A DNA stretch of 41,456 nucleotides, from NCBI GenBank assembly GCA_024220525.1, contig JAMYWO010000200.1, positions 10,658 to 52,113 of the forward strand, written 5' to 3'. This DNA comes from Cochliopodium minus (lineage: Eukaryota > Discosea > Himatismenida > Cochliopodiidae). The notes beneath the pieces are model-generated. The model saw only the letters and a list, made by a program, of their open reading frames with translations, did not search any database and was not told the origin of the DNA. Shown piece after piece: positions 10,701-21,418 of this stretch (position 1 is its first letter; the number at the start of each line of letters is the position of its first letter). A program made the translations under genes and the position numbers.

Positions 10701-13198
10701 TTCTCACAAAAAAAAAATTTCTTCTTAACATTTTTGGATATTGTAAGAAATTAAATGTGCATTTTTATCAAATTAAAAATAAAAAAAAATTAATTTTTTT
10801 GTACTTTTTGAGGACAAGATTCCTTATTTACAATCAAATGTTTGCAGTTATCACCAAATTTATCTATCCATTGTTGATACAATTCGGTATCAATGACAGG
10901 TTGGGGAGTCATGTGAACGATGATGGAGATTGGTTTTTCGGAGCCAGAGTAGTATTCTTGCAATGTTTTGTTTTCTACTAACGATTTCACGTAGTCTTTA
11001 CTTGGGCAGTATACTATCAAAAATATCGTTCCTATTTGTGCTGGTCCTATAAAGAAATCATGATTTTTAATTCTTTTTAATTTTTTGATTTTTATCTTTG
11101 TTTTAAATTTTTTTTTTTATTTTTTTTTATTTTTATTTTTTTATTTCTTATTTTTATTTTTATTTCTTTATTTTAAAAAAATTTTTATTTTATTTTTATT
11201 TCTTTATTTTAAAATTATTTTACATTTTATTTTTATTTTTTTATTTTTATTTCTATATTTTAAAATTATTTTTTTTTTTTTTATTTTTTTTAAAAAATAT
11301 TTATTTTAATTTATTTTAAAATTTATTTTTTATTTATTTACCAACAACTTGATGAGGATGAATGATGACATCAGAGTTGGGAAGTTGAATAGATTCACCT
11401 TTGGTCAACTTACTTCTGAGAGGACCATTGGGCACTCCCAACTGCACCGCCTTGTTCGCATCGAATTTCCCTGGAACGTCAGAGGTTTGACACAAATAAC
11501 ACACCATTGTCTCTTCTGGTTTCGTTGATGGTACTATTCTTTCGATTGGCTCTTTGTATTAAAAATAAATTAATAAATTAATAAAAATAAAATAAATTAT
11601 GATGAAAAAGAAATCATGTAAATTTAAAATATAAAAAAAGTGAGAAAATTGAATGAAAAATAACTTGAAAATTTTAAATCAAAAAAAATAATAAAGTTAT
11701 GATGAAAACAGTTTTAAATATTCAAATCAAAAATAATGAAAAAAAATTTTTAAAAAAAAAAGTAAAAACACGTAAATTTAAAATATAAAAAAATTGAAAA
11801 ATAGGAACTTCAGATATTAAGATAAATTGGGGATAATAAATCAATTTAAAATATTTAAAATATAGAATAAATAAAAATGAAATTTTTACCTTCAGGAGGT
11901 CTTTGGGTTTTCAAAGGCTCTTTAACTCCTTCCAAGTTCTTTCTTTTGTGCTGTTGAACAAGTTTTTCAGGATAAATGAAAGCCAAATTGAAGGAAATCT
12001 CATGAGTCTGCTCATTGGAATAAATGACACGCCCGCGAGAAAGTTCTGATTCTTTTTCAGGAGGTAAAATGTTGATGCAGTTGTTGTTGTTGTTTGAACT
12101 TTTTGAAAATTCGTGGTTTTCTTTGAAGAGAACGATAGGAGTCACTTTGAGGTCTTTCTTTTTGAGTGGCTCGTCTTCGTTGGTGTGGAATTCTCTCACA
12201 TTGTAAACTAGATCTTTTCTGATTAAAAAAATTTTACGTTGAATAGAAAACTTTGAAATAATTTTTCATTTTTAAAATATTTAATTTTTAAGATATTTTG
12301 AACATAAACAACTTTTATTTTTGTTTAAGACCCAATAAAAAATAATTTGAAGAAATTTTAAATTAAATATTAATAGATCAAATATTTAAATCAAATTGTA
12401 ACAAAAAAAAAATGTAAACAACGTCAAATAAATAATGCATAATACTTGGTTTTGATGATCAATTAAAATTTAATTTAATTGAACAACCAATTAGCAAAAA
12501 ATTAAGAAATAAATAAAATTTAATATTTTTAAACTTTTATTTTTACCTATTGACAAAATATCTGAGAGAAGAAATGTAGTTAGAAGTGTTCTTAGGACCT
12601 ACCACATTGATGTTTTGTCTATCATCCTCCATGTCATCATTTTCTTTTTCTACTTGATCAATATTGTGATTAGGTTCATCCTCCATATCATCCTTTTCGT
12701 TGTTGTTGTTCTTGGTAGATTTGTTCTTTTGTTTGTTGTTGAATTCTTGTTTGTTCTTCTCCTTGTTTATCTTTACTTTTTTTATTGCATTGCTTCTTCC
12801 AATCAACATATCGGCCAGAGTCAAAGAATATCCTATTTATGGATTGGGTGAATATATTTATCATCAAAAAGATTATAATTTCATAATTTCAAATCATAAT
12901 TTTATATTAAAACTTTATTCGTTTTTATTTTTCTTATTTACCTGCAAATCCACCTATCGATTCCCAATTCAGTGATGTGAAAAATATATCGGTTATTTTA
13001 GACATTCTTATCTTATATTGGGTGCATAATCTTTGTGTTCCTTTTAATTAAGAATAATAAGCCCATCATAAGTTCATTTCTATTATAAATTTTACCTTCA
13101 CCACAATTGAATAGATATGTTTCTTGATCAAAAACTATCAAACATGAAGGAGAAATATCTCCAGTATCAGTACCCAAAATCTGCAATAATATCCTCAT
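7782..13198 (-). CDS. ELAC2: Long-form tRNase Z (ELAC2-like 3' tRNA-processing endonuclease)
   Basis: Twelve exons join in phase to 843 residues: 13198-13096, 13040-12942, 12832-12547, 12218-11890, 11551-11342, 11046-10805, 10417-10104, 9880-9820, 9651-9427, 9145-8996, 8599-8372, 8066-7782. The enzyme cuts the 3' trailer from precursor tRNA in nucleus and mitochondria. The degenerate N-terminal MBL half has LFNCGEG and GTQRLCTQYK. The linker joins VCYLCQTSDVPGKFDANKA, VHMTPQPV and LYQQWIDKFG, typical of ELAC2. The catalytic C-terminal half has FLGTG, DCGEGSWGQ, the metal motif SHNHADHH (H605, H607, D609, H610), YSGDTRP (D722), KRHSTTSEA and HFSQRY. All expected catalytic residues are present. 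An acidic, Asn-rich insert in exon 3 carries DDMED twice. Length matches the human protein (826). No mitochondrial presequence is evident: the first strand starts at residue 3. Confidence 0.95.
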
Positions 13199-13362
13199 AT
13201 TTTTTTATTTGTGAATTTGTCAAGAAATAGGATTCTTATTTGGAGTTTTTACTTCTCAATATTTTCTCAATTTTTTTTTTTTTTTTTTTTTTTTAGCTGA
13301 AATAAAAATAATTAAATTTTAAATAATTGATCTTTAATTCTGAACATATTTTTTTTTCTGTG

Positions 13363-14807
13363 TTATTTACTTATAGGGAAAGGATGAGGATCAACATAAA
13401 AATCTTGTTCATACTTATAGTCAGACCAATGTTTGACATTAAGTTTATTAGTCTCAGCAGTATAAGAAGTGTACTTTGGTCTCATTATGGGATCTTTATC
13501 TTTGCAATTTCCAATATGTGTGGAATAGATGTTATCCGACCAACAATATTGAAAAAGTTGTATTTTGTAATTTTTATCGCTTTTTGTAATTACTGGTGCA
13601 TCTTCTGGTCTATCTAAATAAGTATTCACAATTTTATGAAGCAAAGTAGGTCCTGTAATCGCTTTGTTTTTTTTTTTTTCAAAAAATTTTATTAAACAAA
13701 ATGATTAATTTTTTTGTTTAATTCAATTCAAATGATGTTTTACAAAAAAAAAATTATTTTAACAAAACACAACAATTTTTAAAATATATGAGTTGAAAAG
13801 TTTTTTTTAACAAAAATAACAATTTTTTTGATTAAAAAAAATAAATTGTTTAAACATCAAATATTTTTTTAATTCTCACCCAAAGCTGCGTAAATTGATG
13901 CTTCCCAAGGACCAAAATTTCTAGGTACATAAGGCATAAATCTGTTCTTGCAATTATAGATCATCATGTCAATGTTCTTTTTTAGAATAGGATGTCCGGC
14001 TACAGATGCCATGAATCCGCTATTAAGACCTTTAATCACAATTTAGATTTAAAGAAGTAAAAAAATAAATATAAAAGAATTTTTAAATTAATAATGTTGA
14101 TAAATTCAATGTAAACTTGTCCAAAATTTCAATACCTATGTCGATCTCTTCTTTGCACACTGCAAATGTATAGTTTTCTCTGTCCAGAAATTCATCAAGT
14201 GGTTTGATTGGCTCGGTATCTATATCAAGATGAATTCCACCATAAAGATATAGGATTGCCATTCTGAAAAAATCTCCTATATAACAAGATAATAAGGAAA
14301 ACAAGGATTAATTCAAGATTTAGTTTTTGCACAAGTCCAAAATTTACGAGTGTTAGTGGATATTAATTTTCAACCAACAAATTTTGAACATCTCAAATTT
14401 ATTTTCCTATATTTATTTATACCTCTGAATGAACCTGGTTTGAAACATGTGTATGTTTTCAATTCATCAGAATCTTCACCAAATTTTTCACTTAACAAAT
14501 TTTTAAAATCTTCCTCACTATAATATTTATATTTGTAATCAGGATTCAATTCTTTGATTTTTTGCACCATCTCTTTCATTGTCGGAGTCAAATCATCAAA
14601 TGCCATTTTATTCGTTTGGAAAATAAATTTGGGTATAATAAATTTGTCATTTTCTTGGTCATTTTCTTGGTCATTTTCTTTGATATTGCTTTTTTTCTGT
14701 CCATTCATAAATATAAAGAAAAAGAGGAAGAAAAATAAGATGATTCCAAACATTTTCAAACTCTTTTGGGAAAGTATTTCATTGAAATTCTTAATTTTGA
14801 TCTTCAT
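13363..14807 (-). CDS. DXD glycosyltransferase, OCH1/GT32-like, family copy 1 (324 aa)
   Basis: Exons 14807-14423, 14276-14136, 14029-13880 and 13661-13363 join in phase. It looks like a type II Golgi membrane enzyme: a short Lys-rich cytoplasmic tail, one hydrophobic anchor (about residues 20-34) and a lumenal domain. The domain begins IPKFIFQTNKM, the usual start of the DXD sugar-binding transferase family (Pfam Gly_transf_sug), and continues to LYLYGGIHLDIDTEP, where DID is the metal/nucleotide-sugar DXD motif. GFMASVAGHPIL and the C-terminal GPTLLHKIV match the family. OCH1-type members transfer mannose to N-glycans, but the sugar used here cannot be told. It is the most 3' of three tandem minus-strand copies. 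The last exon ends in a tail (PHPFPISK) that copies 2-4 lack. Intron 1 carries the small palindromic element at 14335-14389. Confidence 0.88.
14335..14389. repeat. Short palindromic element, intron of glycosyltransferase copy 1
   Basis: It starts GTCCAAAATTTACGAG, has GTGGATATTAATTTT in the middle and ends AAATTTTGAAC. Related sequences lie at 15840-15891 and 35266-35326. The ends are near-inverted repeats of each other. The 35266 copy has the cleanest termini. Confidence 0.7.
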
Positions 14808-14960
14808 TTTTTTTTTTTATCTTAGAATTTTATTTAATTCTTTATAGATTTAAATTGAATATAGATGGCTTTTCAAAAAAAAAAAAAAAAGTTTTTGAAT
14901 TATTAATTAAAATGTAAAATATATTCTTTCTTTTTTACATTTTGAAAAGGATGGAAAATA

Positions 14961-16323
14961 TCAGTCAACATAAAAATCCAATTTATCTTGATATTGAGAC
15001 CAACTTTTTATTTTTTTATCCTGATTCATCTCTTTGTCAAACCCCTCATACTTTGGCCTCATGATAGGATCTTTATCTTTGCAATTTCCAATTTGTGTGG
15101 AATAGATGTTATCCCACCAACAATATTGAAACAGTTGTATTCCGTTCTTTTCATCACTTTTTGAAATTCCTGCTGCGTCTTCAGGCATATCTAAATAATT
15201 GTTTACAACTTTGTGCAACAAAAAAGGTCCTGTAATTCCTTTATTTGTTTTCAAAAAAAAAAAAAAAATATTAAAAAAAAAAAATAAAAGCTTTCGATAA
15301 AAATTCAAAGTAGAAGTATTAAAATAGGTTAGGATTTGTGTAGAACAAATAAATTATCAAAAATTTTTAATAGAACTAATAGATAAATAAGATTTATAAT
15401 TTTTTTAAATCTTACCCAAAGCTGTATACAAATTTTCTCTCCAACCACTCACATTCTGAGGTACATATGGAATGAATTTATTCTTGCAATGATAGATCAT
15501 CATGTCAATCGTTTTTCTCAAGATAGGATGTCCAGCAACAGATGCCATGAACCCACTGTTTAGACCTTTATTTAAATTTCATAAAAAAATTTCACTAACA
15601 AAAAATCATATCTAAAATTCCTTGGTTTTTTTTTTAAAACTGAACATACCCATGTTATATTCTTCTTTGCACACTGCAAATGTATAATTTTCTCTGTCCA
15701 GAAATTCATCAAGTGGTTTGATTGGCTCGGTATCCATATCAAGATGAATTCCACCAAAAAGATCTAGGATTACCATTCTGAAAAAATCTCCTAGATAATA
15801 AGGATCAAAAGGATAAATTCAAAATTTATTTTTGCATAAGTCCAAAATTTACGACTAGCGGATATTAATTTTCAACCAACAAAATTTGATCATCTCAAAT
15901 TTATTTTCCTATATTTATTTTATACCTCTGAATGAACCTGGTTTGAAACAAGTGTATGTTTTCAATTCATCAGAATCTTCACCAAATTTTTCACCTCAAC
16001 AATTTTTTCACTTCTTCCTCACTATAATATTTATATTTGTAATCAGGATTCAATTCTTTGATTTTTTGCACCATCTCTTTCATTTTCGGTGTCAATTCAT
16101 CAAATTCCATTTTATTTGTTTGAAAAATCATATTGGGTATCTTATAATACTCTTTCTTCTCAACCACAATCTCCTCTATCTCCTCTTCTTTTTCTTTGAT
16201 AATGCTTTTTTTCTGTCCATTTGAAATTATATAGATAAAGATGAAGAAAATTAAGATGATTCCAAACATTTTCAAACTCTTTTGGGAAAGTATTTCATTG
16301 AGATTCTTATTTTTTATCTTCAT
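14961..16323 (-). pseudogene. DXD glycosyltransferase family copy 2, single-base frameshift in exon 1
   Basis: Exons 16323-15926, 15790-15650, 15565-15416 and 15238-14961 keep the same borders and near-equal lengths as copies 1 and 3 (141, 150 nt internal exons). The anchor (about residues 20-34), IFQTNKM start, FGGIHLDMDTEP with DXD, GFMASVAGHPIL and GPFLLHKVV are all kept. In exon 1 the minus strand reads TTGTTGAGGTGAAAAA near 15991-16003 where the sister copies read TTGAGTGAAAAA. One extra base (C on the plus strand within 15993-15995) throws the frame into an immediate TGA at 15991-15993. Everything downstream stays open in the original frame, so this is either a very recent break or a sequencing error. 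Intron 1 holds the palindromic element at 15840-15891. Confidence 0.8.
15840..15891. repeat. Short palindromic element, intron of glycosyltransferase copy 2
   Basis: It starts GTCCAAAATTTACGAC and contains TAGCGGATATTAATTTT. It is close to the element at 14335 but lacks a few central bases, and its middle is nearer to the 35266 copy (TAGCGGATATTAATTTT shared). Confidence 0.7.
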
Positions 16324-16631
16324 TTTTTTATATTTTTATATGGAAATTAAAATTAAGCAGGAAATAAAAAAAAAAAGGAAAATGATTCTGAATAAATTAA
16401 AATAAAACAAACGTCCACTAACTCTTTAACAAAATATGAAATCTTATTCATTTTGAACCATGAGTAAGAATCAATGATAAATATTAAATAAATATAAATA
16501 GAATTAATAAATTAAAATATTTTAATCAAAAAAAATACACTTGGAAAAAATGGAAAGATAAAGTAACATTATTTCATTTCAGTTTATAATACTTGATTCT
16601 TCCAAAAGTACAAAAAAGAGAACAAAAATCA
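16324..16631. other. Spacer between glycosyltransferase copies 2 and 3
   Basis: A/T-rich. The part next to the copy 2 start (16324-16372) is almost the same as the sequence next to the partial copy at 26444-26490, so the upstream region was duplicated together with the gene. No ORF of note. Confidence 0.6.
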
Positions 16632-17790
16632 TCAAACATAAAAATCCCGATTTTCAGAATAATCACCCCAACTTTTTATCTTTTGATTGTCAAACATTTC
16701 TTCGTCATAGCCTTGATACTTTGAAAAAATGAGAGGAATATCATCTTTACATTCAAGAGTTTTGGAAATGATGTTTTTATCCCAACAATAATGAAAAATT
16801 TGTATTCCATTCTTTTCATCACTTTTTAAAAGCGCTGGTGCCTCCTCGGGTTTATTTAAATAACTATTAACTACTTTATGCATTAAAGCAGGTCCTGTGA
16901 TAGCTTTTTTTTTTAAAATTTATAAATTTCATGAAAAAAAGTTTTTCAAATGATTTACATTAAAGTTTTTAAAATAAATAATTTAAAATAATTAATTTTT
17001 TAATTTTTTTTTTACACAGAGCTGTATACATTTTTTCTCTCCACAAAACCACATTCTGAGGTACATAGGGAATAAACCTGTTCTTGCAATGATAGATCAT
17101 AATATTGATAGCTCTTCTTAAAATAGGATGTCCAGCAACAGAAGCCATGAATCCATTTGAGAGTCCTTGTTTAAATAAAAAAAAAATCAAAAAGTTAAAA
17201 GATAATTATAAGAAAACAATAAAACTTACCAATGTCGTAATTTTCTTTGCATATGGCGAATGAATAATTTTTTCTATCTAGAAATTCATCAAATGGCTTG
17301 ATTGGCTCCATATCTATGTCCATATAAACTCCGCCAAATAGATAAAGGAACATCACCCTAAAATAATCTCCTGTTTGAGGAAATAAGAAATATTCGTTTA
17401 TTTTTAACATGGAACTAATTCCTCATTTTTTTTTAATTAAATACCTCTGAATGCACCAGGTTTGAAACAAGTGTATGTTTTCAATTCATCAGAATCTTCA
17501 CCAAATTTTTCACTCAACAATTTTTTCACTTCTTCCTCACTATAATATTTATAATTGTAATCAGGATTCAATTTTTTCGTTTTTTGCACCATCTCTTTCA
17601 TTTTGGGTGTCAATTCTTCAAATCCCATTTTATTTGTTTGAAAAATTGTTTTAGGTATCCCAATTTCCTCTACCTTTTCTTTTTTTCCTTTCATTTTTTC
17701 TTCGTTTTGGAAATTTGCACAAATAAAAAAGAGAAAGGTGAAGGTAATAAAGATGATCACAATCATTTTCGAATGTTTAGTAACAAGCAT
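16632..17790 (-). CDS. DXD glycosyltransferase family copy 3 (302 aa)
   Basis: Exons 17790-17445, 17370-17230, 17165-17016 and 16903-16632 join in phase. I start at the ATG at 17790 (MLVTKHSKM); the frame is open for four codons upstream but only a GTG lies there. A single hydrophobic anchor (IVIIFITFTFLFFI) is followed by IPKTIFQTNKM, LYLFGGVYMDIDMEP with the DXD motif, GFMASVAGHPILRRA, and GPALMHKVV. It differs from copies 1 and 2 in the DXD flank (YMDIDM instead of HLDIDT) and in a more divergent C-terminal exon. It shares these features with the gap-broken copy 4 at 26601-27566. Probably a Golgi transferase; donor and acceptor unknown. Confidence 0.87.
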
Positions 17791-18123
17791 TTCTTTTTCC
17801 ACTTTTTCAATTTTTTTTTTTTTTAATGGAGAAAGGAAATTAAAAAATAATTAAAAATAAAATGAAAAATTTTATTTTTATTATTTTTAATCCGATTCTA
17901 AAATTAAATTAGGAGCCCAAAAGCTTTAACATATTTAATTTTTCGAGAATGGTGAAATTACTAATTTACAAAATCAAAATAATACTATTTTCTTTTGATA
18001 TTTCCAGAAAAAGTGGAAAATTCTTGTTTTCTGGTTTTTCTTGTTTTTAGTAATTTTATAACAAAAAAGAGATGAAAATTCTGAAGAATCGCGTTTTATT
18101 GAATGAAAAGAAAAAATCAAAAC
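17791..18123. other. Intergenic spacer
   Basis: About 330 bp, A/T-rich, with a poly(T) run upstream of glycosyltransferase copy 3 (17810-17824). No coding signal seen on either strand. Confidence 0.5.
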
Positions 18124-21100
18124 TTATTTCTTTTGTTTATTTTTTTGATTTTTCAGAGTATTTCCTTTGTTGTTACTGAAGTTATTGTTGTCAGATTCCT
18201 TTTTGCGTTCGTTGGAATCTTTATTTTCTTCATTTTTCTCATCCTTTTTCTGTTCAATAGAATCAGAAAAGAGAAGGTTGCCAGATTGGTCAGGATACAA
18301 GATCTTCTCCAAGTTCTTCTGAGCAAGGTTGAGTTTCTCTTTGGCAAACTCTTGGTCCTTTTTGCTAGCCTTCTTCTTGACAAGGGTTTTGTAGTGGAAG
18401 AAACGGACTTGCAAAAGAAAAAACTTTTTGGAAGAGTCCAAGAAGGAGTTGATGATGTTGTCGGGCTTTAATTTGGGAGAAGACTTTAACGTTTTGATCG
18501 TCCTTAACAATTTGGGAGAAAGGGTGAAAAGAATTTTGGACAAAATGGAAGAGGAGAAAGTGTTGTTGAGAGGAGAGATGGAGTTTTCGATCAAAGAGGA
18601 CAAACCAACGGAGATTTCTTCGTCTTGAAAGATGGAGAACAAGTTGGCCCTCAAGTTACGAGAAGGCAAATATTGTACGGGGTTGTAGAAATAGTCAAAA
18701 GCGGTCAAAATAGGGATTTTGGCATAAACAGAGGAAGGAGTTTCTTTGGAAGGACGCACGAACATTCCGGAGATTTCGTTCAACTTGGTGGGTCTGCCTT
18801 CATAAGCAGAGAGGTAGAAAATGTTTTCCTTTGTTGCTGATTCATTCGAAGGATAATTGTCGATGATGACATATTTTCTTTGGATCTGCTTGTTTAAATT
18901 GGAGATGATGGAGTCCATTCTGTTTCTATCTATTGTACGGGAGATGAGGGAAGGAGAATTCTCGTGGAAAATGACGTTCCAGGACTTCTGCAGACCTTCG
19001 CACAAAACCTCAAAGTACTTGTTGTGATTCTTCTTGTTCTTTTCGGTGTAGTTGAACAGTCTCGAAGAAGGAGCAAGAAACCACTTTGTTTGTGTAGACT
19101 TTGTAATATTTTTACGAGCTTCTTTTTGTGCTTGATTGAGAAAACCCGCCTGTTTGACAGCCAAAGCAGGATTGATTTTCTCCTCGTCAATTTCCTTGAA
19201 ATGGACAGTGAAATGGAAACATCCCAAGTCATTGGAAACATGTATGAGCTTTTCCGCAAACTTGTTGAAATCATCAACTTCACTGTCAACTTTGAAGTAC
19301 AAATTGAGGTTGACGTTTTTTTCTGTGCAGTATTTGCACAGATCCGTGATTGCCACATCCTCGTTTGGATCGTAAGGAACCATGAAACTGTTCATCTTCT
19401 TCTCGGAAAGCATGTCGACGATGGCCTTTCTTTCCTGCAAAGTCCACTTCCAAGATTGATGACCCCAAGCTTCGACGGCGCCACAAAAGTCGAAAAAGGA
19501 GTCTCCCAAAGAAGTAGCCTGTTGCAACTCCACAGCGATCTGTTCCAAATCCTCCTCGTCTTCGTAATACTCGTGCTGGATTCTTTGCGAAGCTTTCTCT
19601 TCCTTCCTGAGCTTCTTTTTGTTCTCCCTCCTCTTCTTCTTCTGCCTCTCCTGCTCCATCATCTCCTCCTCTTTCTTCTTCCTCTCCTGCTCCTCCTTTT
19701 CCTTGATCTCGTTTTCTTCCAAGAACATGTCGACGATTCTTCTATGGTTCAAAACTTCTTTCTTGACCTCCTTCTCTTGTTTCTTCTTGTACTTTGTGTT
19801 GACGAAAATGGGAGCGATGTCTTCGTTGTTTTCTACAAACTTTTTCTCTTCGACAACTTTCTCTTCAACGTTGATTGCATCGTAAATGCTTCCCTTCAAG
19901 GCTGAACTCTCCTCCACCACGATCCTCCTCCCCGCAAAATCGAAGCTGATGCTCATCTCCTTCTTTTCTTTCTCTTTTCTCACCTGGTTTTTACGCTTTG
20001 CCATCGCCTCCCTTTGAGACTTTGAAATCCACTTACTCTCCGTTTGGTAATAATCATTTTGATCATCAATAATTCTCTTTTATAAATAAAAAATAAACAA
20101 AAATGTAAATAAAAAATTATAAAAATAAAAATAATAAATAAAAATAAACAAAATATAAAAAATAAAATAAAAATACTATTAAATAAATAAAAACAATTTA
20201 TGTAAAAACAGAAATGTACATGAAAAATTATTAAAATAAAATTAAAAAATGTAAATAAAAAAAAAATTAATATAAATTAAAAAATAATTTTAAAAAAATA
20301 AAAATAAAACATTTACAATAAAAAAAAAATCAGAAAATTTACTTTTGGAGTTCTATCTCTTTTTAACAAATCATCCTTTCTTTCAATAGCATACAACAAC
20401 ATATCATCCATTTGGACAGTCTTATAACTGTCGATTTCCATGGGAAACTGGCAACTGAAACATTCTCCCCACCCTTCTTTCGCACAGATGATTTTCCCAC
20501 AAGAAATACAGTTACCAAGCAACTCGTGCACCATGGATTGGCAGTCGCATATTTCTCTATTAAATTTTGGTTCTTCTTTTTTGATTTTCTTTTTCGTTTT
20601 TGGTGTTTGTTGAGTCTGTAAATAAATCAAAAATTTAATTAAATGAGAAATTTATCAATTGAATTATTGATTTGGATTGTTATATATTGTGAAATCAACT
20701 TTCTATGATTGAATATCAAGATTTTAAAATTTATTCACTTTATAAAACTATTCATATTTTTTTTATTGAATAGGTTTTGAATGTTGAAATTTTTTATTTT
20801 ACTTGATTTTGTTGTGGTTGTTTTTGTTTGGGTTTCTTTTCTTTTTTGAAAACGAAGGAATCAAATTGGGAATCATCTTTTTTGTAAACAACCATATCCT
20901 CGTTATCTTCTTTGAGTTCTGAAAGATTTTGCTTCCCTTTCTTTTTCACTCCTATTCCTAACTTGTTTCTTCTTTGAACAAAATCTTCTATAAACTTTGT
21001 ACTCTTATCATTGACACCCAATATGTTCTAAATGGATAAAATCATGATATATAGGTGTGATAAACAAAATTTTTCGATGTATTGGATAAATATTTTGATC

Positions 21101-21273
21101 AATTGATTTAAATTCTTTATATATACCTCTAATTGTTCCCTCAATTTATTATCATCTCTCAAAGAATTGAGATATTTGACCTCTTCCATTGTTAATGTAT
21201 TGCTGACCAATTTATTGATCTGTTTGAAAGCCCAATCAACTAATTCATCTCTATCTGATCTTTTATTTTCCAT
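18124..21273 (-). CDS. ASC-1/TRIP4-like protein fused to a degenerate O-GlcNAcase (GH84) domain, 865 aa
   Basis: Exons 21273-21127, 21027-20803, 20615-20343 and 20076-18124 join in phase 0. Residues 1-124 resemble the N-terminus of the transcription and ribosome-rescue cofactor ASC-1/TRIP4. Residues 146-180 are its zf-C2HC5 finger (C147, C149, H154, C160, C163, C168, C176, C179; GKIICAKEGWGECFSC). The TRIP4 hallmark segment follows: DRTPK, IIDDQNDYYQTESKWISK and FDFAGRRI. A Lys/Glu coiled-coil stretch (about 310-385) leads to a GH84/NAGidase-like barrel at about 409-690: FCGAVEAWGHQSWKW.QERK (OGA: GVVEGFYGRPW.MEQRK), LGCFHFTVHFKEID (OGA: FGCRSFALLFDDID), VIIDNYPSN, SAYEGRP. The two catalytic Asp of OGA are K509 and E510 here, so hydrolysis is probably lost. 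The normal C-terminal ASCH domain of TRIP4 is absent. Exon 4 is clearly more GC-rich than exons 1-3. The tail is Asn/Lys-rich. Confidence 0.85.
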
Positions 21274-21418
21274 CCTTTAGAGTGTATATTTTGAAAAGTA
21301 AATTTTTTTATATTTTTTTTAAAGTTCATATTTTGTTTGAATCAAAATTTAATGATTGGAGAAAATTAGAAGAAAGAAATATGAGTTATTTGTATTGATG
21401 TTTTTATTTTATCTTTTT

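Noticed and set aside
11085-11309. Plus ORF made of Phe/Leu/Ile only
   Set aside because: Translation of a T-rich intron of tRNase Z, not a membrane protein gene.
15926-16003. Using AG|GTGAAA in glycosyltransferase copy 2 as a real donor to rescue the frame
   Set aside because: It would delete the conserved GEDSDELKTYTCFKPG segment present in all sister copies; a one-base insertion is simpler.
18964-19905. Plus-strand ORF of 313 codons opposite the ASC-1::GH84 gene
   Set aside because: It lies wholly antisense to an exon with strong homology. It is Leu/Phe-rich, as expected for the complement of Lys/Glu-rich coding DNA.
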